Positions 59,937 to 64,000 of a DNA stretch of 64,000 nt are shown one piece after another (position 1 is the first letter of the stretch; each line of letters starts with the position of its first letter). The DNA lies in contig NZ_CP090177.1 in NCBI RefSeq assembly GCF_042214795.1, forward strand, positions 682,001 to 746,000, given 5' to 3'. Both the position numbers and the translations under genes were made by a program. The stretch comes from Arcobacter iocasae (GTDB lineage: Bacteria; Campylobacterota; Campylobacteria; Campylobacterales; Arcobacteraceae). The notes under the pieces were generated by a model. It did no database searches, was not told where the DNA came from, and saw nothing but the letters and a program-made list of their open reading frames with translations.

Positions 59937-62900
59937 TATTTTCTACCTCGTCAAAAATCTCTACATCTAAACCTAAAGCTTTTAACTCTTTTGTTAATAC
60001 AAAGAAAGTTTCAGGAACACCTGAATCTGGAACATTTTCACCATTTGAAATTGCTCTATAAGCTCTCGTTCTTCCTTCTACGTCATCAGATTTTGTTGTA
60101 AGCATTTCTTTAAGAACAGCAGTTGCTCCATAAGCTTCCAATGCCCAAACTTCCATCTCTCCAAATCTTTGACCACCAAATAGTGCTTTACCACCAACTG
60201 GTTGTTGTGTTACAAGTGAATAAGGTCCAGTAGATCTTGCGTGAACTTTTTCATCAACTAAGTGATGTAGTTTTAGCATATACATATAACCTACATTTAC
60301 TCTTTCTTTCATCTTATCACCAGTTTTACCATCAATAAGATTAGTTTTACCATCTAAGTCAATTTTTGCTAATTCAAATAGTTTTAAGAATTCATCTTCT
60401 TTTACACCATCAAATACTTGAGTTGCAAATCTAACACCTTTTGTCCAATCTTGTGCATAATCAACTAATTCATCATCACTTAATTTAGCTAAAAATTCTT
60501 TACCATTCATAAGTTTTGCAACATCAGCAATTTCTGTCATCTTAGCTCTTAATTCAGATACAAATTCAGTCTTCTTAGCATCAAAGATATCTTGAATTTG
60601 AGTTCCAAGTCTTTTACCTACTAATCCTAAGTGAACTTCAAGAATTTGTCCAATATTCATCCGTGATGGAACCCCTAGTGGATTTAATATAACATCAACA
60701 GTTGAACCATCTTCTAAATATGGCATATCAACTTGAGGTACGATGTTAGAAACAATACCTTTGTTTCCATGTCGTCCTGCCATCTTATCCCCAACTTTGA
60801 TTTTTCTCTTAGTTGCGATATAAACTTTAACTTGTTTGATTACACCTGATTGTAAAATATCATCATGCTCTAATACTTCAAGTTTTTCTTCATGGTCAGT
60901 TCTTAATCTAGATTTTTGATTAATAAAATACTCTTTTATATCGTTGTATTTTTTCTCAACATCTTTATCATAAGAAGATACTACTTTTTTCATAGCAAAT
61001 CTATTTACATTTGCTAATACATCTAAAGGAATAACTTGACCTTTTTTATAAACTACATCATCTAAATCAACATCTTTAACTAATAGGGCTTTTGATAATA
61101 AATCATTGATTTTTAAAATCTCTTCTCTATCAAGCATTAATAGTTTATCATGATGTTTTAAATCAAGTTCAGCTTTTTCTGATTCTATTTCAGCAACTGC
61201 TCTTGAATCTTTTTCATAACCTTTTTTAGTGAAAACTTTTACATCAACAACTGTACCTTCCATTGAAGTAGGACAGTAAAGTGATTTATTAATAACGTGA
61301 CCTGCTTTTTCACCAAAGATTGCTCTTAATAGTCTCTCTTCAGGAGTTGGTTTAATTTCACCTTTTGGTGTAACTTTTCCAACCATAATCATACCTGGCT
61401 TGATAAATGTACCAACTTTTACAATTCCTGATTCATCAAGATGTGTAATTGATTCATCTTTTACACCTGGTAAATCTCTTGTTATCTCTTCATTACCATG
61501 TTTAAGCTCTCTACACTCAACATCTTTTTCATAAATATGAATAGAAGTAAATGCATCTTCTTTAATTAATCTTTGAGATAATACAATCGCATCTTCGTAG
61601 TTATATCCATTCCATGGCATAAAGGCAACACAAGCATTAACACCAACTGCTAATTCACCTTTGTCCATTGAAGGACCATCAGCGATTACTTGACCTTTTT
61701 GAACTGTATCACCCTCTTTTACTGCAATTCTTTGCCCAAAAGATGTATTATTATTTGTTCTAACATTTTTATTTACACTATAATGGTCAATAAATGCACC
61801 ATTTTCATCTTCACCTCTAACGTAAATATTTTTTGCATCAGCTTTTTCAACAATACCAGTTCTATCAGCTTTAATAGCTTCCCAAGCATCTCTTGCAACT
61901 GTTTTTTCTAAACCAGTTCCAACGATTGGAGCATTTGGTCTTAATAATGGAACAGCTTGTCTCATCATATTCGATCCCATAAGTGCTCTATTGGCATCAT
62001 CATGTTCTAAGAATGGAATTAATGAAGCAGCAACACCCATAACCATTTGAGAAGAAATATCAATTAAATTAACTTTCCCTCTTTCAACAATTAGGATTTC
62101 ACCGTCTTGTCTAGCTTCAATTAAAGGTTCAACAATTTTACCATTGTCATCAACTTTAGTAGAACCAGGAGCAATTAATAATCCCTCTTCTTGAGTTGCA
62201 GTAACATAAATAATTTCATTTGAAACAATACCATCATGAACTTTTTTATATGGTGCTTCAATAAATCCTAATTCATTTACTTTAGCAAATGTAGAAAGTG
62301 TATTGATAAGACCAATATTTTGTCCCTCTGGAGTCTCAACTGGACAAATTCTTCCGTAGTGAGTTGCGTGAACATCTCTTACTTCAAATCCAGCTCTCTC
62401 TTTTACAAGTCCACCCTCACCAAGTGCAGAAAGTCTTCTTTTATGAGTAACTTCTGATAATGGGTTAGTTTGGTCCATAAATTGTGATAATTGACCAGAT
62501 GTAAAGAACTCAGTAATTGTTGATGTAATCATTTTAGAGTTAACTAAATCATGTGGCATTATATCTTCTAATGTACCAGATAAAGTAGTCATTTTATCTC
62601 TAATTGCTTTTTGCATTTTGATTAAACCAGAATGCATTTCATTAGCAAGTAACTCACCAATAGCTCTAATTCTTCTGTTACCTAAGTGATCTCTATCATC
62701 GATATGCCCATGACCAGATTTAACTTTTACAAGGTATTGAACAGTTTTAATAACATCTTCATAAGTAAGTGTTGTAACATATTCAGGAACATTTACACCT
62801 AACTTGTGGTTCATTTTCATTCTTCCCACTTTTGTTAAGTCATATCTTTCTGGATCAAAGAATAATTTTTTAACGAAATCTTTAGCAGCTTCTTTAGTTA

Positions 62901-64000
62901 CAGGCTCACCTGGTCTCATTACTTTATAAATTCTAATAGCAGCTAAATCATTTTCATCTTCTAATTGCTCAGTTTGTCTTAATAATTTTAAAGACTCAGC
63001 ATCTGCAGCAAATGCATTGATAATAGAATCATCAACACCTTCAGCTAAATCATTTGCAATATCAAAAGAATCAAAACCTAAGTCAAGTAATTTTTTTAAT
63101 TTTAATTCATCTAAATGAGTTAAAGAATCAAATAATACTTCACCAGATTCTGGATCAAAAATTGTACCAGCAGTACTTCTGTCCATTAATAATTCAACTG
63201 GGTATTCAACTAATTTTAATCCACCATCAACTAATGCTTTAGCTTTTCTAGCAGTTAATCTTTTTCCAGCAGCAATTACTAAATTACCTTTATCATCTTT
63301 AATATCAAATTCAACTCTTCCTGTGAAGTCTTCAGGACTAAATTCAGTTAAGAATTTATTGTTTTTAATTTTAATATTTAAAATTGGGTAGAACATTTTG
63401 ATAATATCTTCTTTAGAATATCCTAATGCTCTAAAAAGAATAGTTACAGGAACTTTTCTTCTTTTGTTGATTCTTACATATAATACATCTTTTGCATCAT
63501 ATTCAAAATATAACCAAGAACCTCTATCTGGAATAATTTGTCCAGTGTAGATTAGTTTATTTCCAGCAGTGTTTGATTCTTCTTCTTTGAAGATAACACC
63601 AGGAGATCTATGTAATTGGTTAACAACAACTCTTTCAACACCATTTACAATAAATGAAGTTCTATCTGTCATTAAAGGTATTTCTCTAACGAATAAAGAT
63701 TGTTCTTTCATATCTTTAACGCCGATTTTTTCACCAGTTTTTTCGTTAAGATCCCAAAGAGTTAATCTTATTTTGATTTTTAATGGGATTGAGTAAGTAA
63801 GACCTCTAACCATAGACTCTCTAACATCGTATTTTGGTTTACCCACTTCACTTTCTATATAATCAAGAGTAATTCTACCTTGAGCATCATGTATTGGGAA
63901 AATTGATTTAAATACTTTTTCTATTCCAGCATCTGTTCTGCTCTCTTTTCCTACCATTAAAAAGTTGTCATACGAATTTTGTTGTAATTGTAATAAATTA
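59929..64000 (-). CDS. rpoB: RNA polymerase beta subunit (5' end beyond window)
   Basis: The frame stays open to the right edge. Bases 63958-64000 encode LLQLQQNSYDNFL, which matches the known N-terminal region of the subunit, so the ATG at 63955-63957 is internal and perhaps 25-30 residues are missing. About 1,356 residues are visible. The rifampicin region SQFMDQTNPLSEVTHKRR followed by LSALG has the usual Asp, His and Ser, so it predicts rifampicin sensitivity. The C-terminus has GKALFGGQRFGEMEVWALEA. It is followed by rpoC with an 8-base overlap. Confidence 0.98.
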   Translation of the reverse strand, partial: NLLQLQQNSYDNFLMVGKESRTDAGIEKVFKSIFPIHDAQGRITLDYIESEVGKPKYDVRESMVRGLTYSIPLKIKIRLTLWDLNEKTGEKIGVKDMKEQSLFVREIPLMTDRTSFIVNGVERVVVNQLHRSPGVIFKEEESNTAGNKLIYTGQIIPDRGSWLYFEYDAKDVLYVRINKRRKVPVTILFRALGYSKEDIIKMFYPILNIKIKNNKFLTEFSPEDFTGRVEFDIKDDKGNLVIAAGKRLTARKAKALVDGGLKLVEYPVELLMDRSTAGTIFDPESGEVLFDSLTHLDELKLKKLLDLGFDSFDIANDLAEGVDDSIINAFAADAESLKLLRQTEQLEDENDLAAIRIYKVMRPGEPVTKEAAKDFVKKLFFDPERYDLTKVGRMKMNHKLGVNVPEYVTTLTYEDVIKTVQYLVKVKSGHGHIDDRDHLGNRRIRAIGELLANEMHSGLIKMQKAIRDKMTTLSGTLEDIMPHDLVNSKMITSTITEFFTSGQLSQFMDQTNPLSEVTHKRRLSALGEGGLVKERAGFEVRDVHATHYGRICPVETPEGQNIGLINTLSTFAKVNELGFIEAPYKKVHDGIVSNEIIYVTATQEEGLLIAPGSTKVDDNGKIVEPLIEARQDGEILIVERGKVNLIDISSQMVMGVAASLIPFLEHDDANRALMGSNMMRQAVPLLRPNAPIVGTGLEKTVARDAWEAIKADRTGIVEKADAKNIYVRGEDENGAFIDHYSVNKNVRTNNNTSFGQRIAVKEGDTVQKGQVIADGPSMDKGELAVGVNACVAFMPWNGYNYEDAIVLSQRLIKEDAFTSIHIYEKDVECRELKHGNEEITRDLPGVKDESITHLDESGIVKVGTFIKPGMIMVGKVTPKGEIKPTPEERLLRAIFGEKAGHVINKSLYCPTSMEGTVVDVKVFTKKGYEKDSRAVAEIESEKAELDLKHHDKLLMLDREEILKINDLLSKALLVKDVDLDDVVYKKGQVIPLDVLANVNRFAMKKVVSSYDKDVEKKYNDIKEYFINQKSRLRTDHEEKLEVLEHDDILQSGVIKQVKVYIATKRKIKVGDKMAGRHGNKGIVSNIVPQVDMPYLEDGSTVDVILNPLGVPSRMNIGQILEVHLGLVGKRLGTQIQDIFDAKKTEFVSELRAKMTEIADVAKLMNGKEFLAKLSDDELVDYAQDWTKGVRFATQVFDGVKEDEFLKLFELAKIDLDGKTNLIDGKTGDKMKERVNVGYMYMLKLHHLVDEKVHARSTGPYSLVTQQPVGGKALFGGQRFGEMEVWALEAYGATAVLKEMLTTKSDDVEGRTRAYRAISNGENVPDSGVPETFFVLTKELKALGLDVEIFDEVENNE

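Noticed and set aside
63955..63957. ATG taken as the rpoB start
   Set aside because: The frame continues upstream with recognisable RpoB N-terminal sequence, so this methionine is internal.

Overview
The window is an AT-rich chromosomal segment that looks like a member of Arcobacteraceae (Campylobacterota). rpoB and rpoC are separate genes rather than fused as in Helicobacter. Pyruvate oxidation uses an aceE-aceF-lpd pyruvate dehydrogenase rather than the ferredoxin enzyme of Campylobacter. htrA is followed by a CprRS-like two-component pair, and a NikKMLQO nickel importer is present. This assignment rests on gene content and protein resemblance; no search was run.

Bases 1-16,040 hold one tightly packed minus-strand surface-polysaccharide operon. 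It reads galE, a Wzz-like protein, ugd, UDP-glucuronate 4-epimerase, a TviB-like UDP-sugar dehydrogenase, rfbA, rfbB, a class III aminotransferase, an SDR, a flavoprotein-NeuB fusion, an orphan Rossmann protein, a methyltransferase, an SpsF-like cytidylyltransferase, a FemAB-like acyltransferase and a wecB cut by the left edge. Together these suggest a nonulosonate-like or amino-sugar precursor pathway. Three tRNAs (Leu-Ser-Cys) with a consensus sigma70 promoter follow at 16.2-16.6 kb.

Bases 16.7-33.2 kb are mostly core genes: ilvD, htrA-cprRS, a U32 tRNA-hydroxylase homologue, recN, nadK, the str operon (rpsL-rpsG-fusA), a chemoreceptor, and an MFS transporter with a hydrolase.

At 33.25-35.1 kb lies an accessory island. 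Two inverted copies of a structured repeat are present, one of them split by an intact IS110-family element of about 1.28 kb. The non-coding left end of the element carries a readable candidate bridge RNA, with matches for all four expected guide segments, and the circular form would assemble a promoter across its joined ends.

Bases 35.1-42.0 kb carry small enzymes, an FkbM methyltransferase with an apparent AUC start, and the lipoate pair lipA-lipM. These sit next to the pyruvate dehydrogenase operon (42.3-48.6 kb), whose three lipoyl domains are their likely substrates. Then come a membrane protein, an SGNH hydrolase and the nickel ECF importer (49.7-52.7 kb). A small accessory patch at 52.8-54.6 kb holds a GC-richer structured stretch, two unrecognised genes and a MITE-like repeat. 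The window ends with yciI, a small membrane protein, rpoC and rpoB, the last cut by the right edge.
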